Source of the DNA: Lederbergia galactosidilytica
Lineage (GTDB): Bacteria > Bacillota > Bacilli > Bacillales > Bacillaceae_C
Length of the DNA: 64,000 bases
NCBI RefSeq assembly: GCF_017873565.1
Contig: NZ_JAGGKH010000010.1
Span: 1 to 64,000 of the forward strand
Direction of reading: 5' to 3'
In this document: in pieces, positions 62,858-64,000 of the stretch
Numbering within the stretch: position 1 is the stretch's first letter
Layout: every line of letters starts with the position of its first letter
Made by a program: the position numbers and the translations under genes
Notes under the pieces: generated by a model
Seen by the model: the letters and a program-made list of their open reading frames with translations, nothing else
What the model was told of the DNA's origin: nothing
The model's database searches: none

Positions 62858-63061
62858 TTATTTTACAAATTTTATTTCAGATTCTGCAATAAATTCAGTA
62901 TTCATAATACCATCTGTGTCTACTGGACGAAGTTCAAACCAGCCTTTAATTAAAGGATACACTATAATTTCATCATTTTTATTAAATTGGTTTACCTTAA
63001 TTGCTTTTTTTGAAGGCCTTGCATAGGAAAAAACACTGTTTTTTTTAACTATTGCTTTCAT
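62858..63061 (-). CDS. Small SH3-like beta protein, unknown function
   Basis: 67 residues. KAIVKKNSVFSYARPSKKA, NQFNKNDEIIVYPLIKGWFEL and the following strand resemble a bacterial SH3-type or GW-like fold, but this is weak. No signal peptide. ATG 63061 is preferred because GGGAG lies 8 nt upstream; an ATG at 63085 is possible. It follows the glycosyltransferase gene closely on the same strand, so it may be a stand-alone accessory domain of that enzyme; I infer this only from position. Confidence 0.5.
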   Translation of the reverse strand: MKAIVKKNSVFSYARPSKKAIKVNQFNKNDEIIVYPLIKGWFELRPVDTDGIMNTEFIAESEIKFVK

Positions 63062-63089
63062 TTTCGGGACTCCCAATATTATCATCCTT

Positions 63090-64000
63090 TTACTTAGTCA
63101 ATTTAACATCAAACGAAAGATTATCATGATCTTTGGTAAAATATGCTTTAACTGTATATTTCTTACCAAACGAGCGTATAGGGTCAATCATTATTTCCTT
63201 TTTAGGAACTATTTCTTCCTCTTTATTAGACTGTGTAATTTTATCTATAAAACCTTTAGCTTCATGTATACCTTTTTGTTGTTTTATTTTTAAATCACTA
63301 CTTCTTGCTTGTCCCAACCTTCTTCTTTTCGTATATCCATCTACTATTCCTTCTATAAAGACATCCCATGGCCCAACAGATTTCTCACTTATAACGAAAT
63401 CTTGGTAATCAACTTTAAAACTGAATTGGCCAGACTTATTTAAAAGATTGTTCTTTAATCTTTTTTCTAATCCAGAGTTTCTATGAACAAGAATTAACTC
63501 ATTTTGTACATTCATATTAATTAAAAGGCTTTGATAAAACTGTCCAGATATTTCAAAATGTGTATCATCTATCACGATATTGTTTACAAAAACATCGGAT
63601 ATATTAAGATGATTTACAGAATATTCGTCATCATAAGCCAAGTGTTTTCTAGAATAATTGAACCTTGCGTAAATCCATCCATTTTTAACCCTTGTTACCT
63701 GATTCGGACTAACCTTATCCATTTGCTTATGAACCATCAATAGCTTTTGTAAATCATTTTCCTGCGCAATTAATACAAAATAATGGAATCGGGACGGTAA
63801 TAATTTGATCAATTCATCATTTACATGGTCATCAACGAATCTTTTCGTTTCATTTAACCAATCAATTTTTTGTTCCGTTGTCAACCTATTCGTTAAAAGA
63901 TAACTTCTTAATCGACTTGCATGAAGGAATCTGTTTATGAAAGCTGCAGATAATTCCGTTTTGTATAAAGGGCTTAAATCTGACTCTTTTATAGTCTTCA
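63090..64000 (-). CDS. C-terminal part of a glycosyltransferase with TarS-like linker domain (cut by window edge)
   Basis: The frame is open from the edge at 64000 to 63090 (about 303 residues), although the first start-like codon is a TTG at 63884. Without a stop upstream, the gene must begin outside the window. The helical stretch near the edge (DLSPLYKTELSAAFINRF then NETKRFVDDHV) is like the end of GT2 wall-teichoic-acid glycosyltransferases (TarS/TarP type), and the rest (about 110-215) is a beta-rich linker like that of the 645-residue phosphotransferase at 47168. Start and catalytic domain are not visible, so the function is tentative. Confidence 0.55.
   Translation of the reverse strand, partial: KTIKESDLSPLYKTELSAAFINRFLHASRLRSYLLTNRLTTEQKIDWLNETKRFVDDHVNDELIKLLPSRFHYFVLIAQENDLQKLLMVHKQMDKVSPNQVTRVKNGWIYARFNYSRKHLAYDDEYSVNHLNISDVFVNNIVIDDTHFEISGQFYQSLLINMNVQNELILVHRNSGLEKRLKNNLLNKSGQFSFKVDYQDFVISEKSVGPWDVFIEGIVDGYTKRRRLGQARSSDLKIKQQKGIHEAKGFIDKITQSNKEEEIVPKKEIMIDPIRSFGKKYTVKAYFTKDHDNLSFDVKLTK

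Noticed and set aside
1-64000. Search for tRNA, rRNA, insertion sequences, prophage or defence genes
   Set aside because: No cloverleaf, rRNA, transposase or phage-like sequence was recognised; the NERD protein alone is not evidence of a defence system.

Overview
The window looks like chromosomal DNA of a low-GC, Gram-positive, spore-former-type Bacillaceae. The grounds are AT-rich DNA with strong GGAGG-type ribosome sites, a YjzC-family small protein, Bacillus-style eps/ywq exopolysaccharide genes, poly(alditol-phosphate) teichoic-acid enzymes, a NERD-domain protein and two secreted wall hydrolases. The genus cannot be fixed from sequence alone. Nearly all genes lie on the minus strand. I saw no tRNA, rRNA, transposase, prophage or CRISPR array.

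Positions 1-20750 hold one long minus-strand exopolysaccharide locus. Read in transcription order it has a chain-length/kinase/phosphatase module (ywqC, ywqD, ywqE), a structured RNA that is probably the EAR antitermination element, and a membrane dehydratase (epsC/pglF). Next come a UDP-GlcNAc dehydrogenase and an oxidoreductase (wbpA, wbpB types), a flippase, a polymerase and glycosyltransferases, then the matching aminotransferase and acetyltransferase (wbpE, wbpD types). The last genes are epsL, epsM and epsN, followed by a membrane-anchored toroid-like protein whose start is frameshifted. Two nucleotide-sugar pathways are nearly complete: UDP-N,N'-diacetylbacillosamine, probably the first sugar, and UDP-2,3-diacetamido-2,3-dideoxy-glucuronic acid. 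An intrinsic terminator inside the operon is the kind of site an EAR RNA would read through.

Positions 20900-36900 are a mixed region: an SGNH-like hydrolase, a tiny Cys/Arg-rich protein, a sulfonate-type ABC importer with two tandem binding lipoproteins, cysteine synthase, a NERD protein, YjzC, a lipoprotein, and a sulfatase/sodium symporter pair divergent from an AraC regulator. Intergenic spaces here carry striking short-period arrays. One family has a 20-bp period with core GAAACCCATT; the other has a 21-bp period with core ATTGCGCAACTT. Several sit just beyond near-identical terminator hairpins.

Positions 36900-52200 are a wall teichoic-acid region. It has five CDP-alditol phosphotransferases, one of them a 1230-residue fusion with a glycosyltransferase split by four GW modules. 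It also has the TagGH exporter and two separate cytidylyltransferase/reductase pairs for CDP-alditol supply. Positions 52800-56150 are the dTDP-L-rhamnose operon (rfbACDB). Positions 56400-62850 hold two divergent wall hydrolases, a glucosaminidase and an amidase, with matching sets of nine ChW repeats. The right edge cuts into a probable teichoic-acid glycosyltransferase.

The window is therefore largely a cell-envelope island: capsule/EPS, teichoic acid, rhamnose precursor and wall remodelling. Start sites were chosen by ribosome-binding-site inspection. Family calls come from motif recognition, not database searches.
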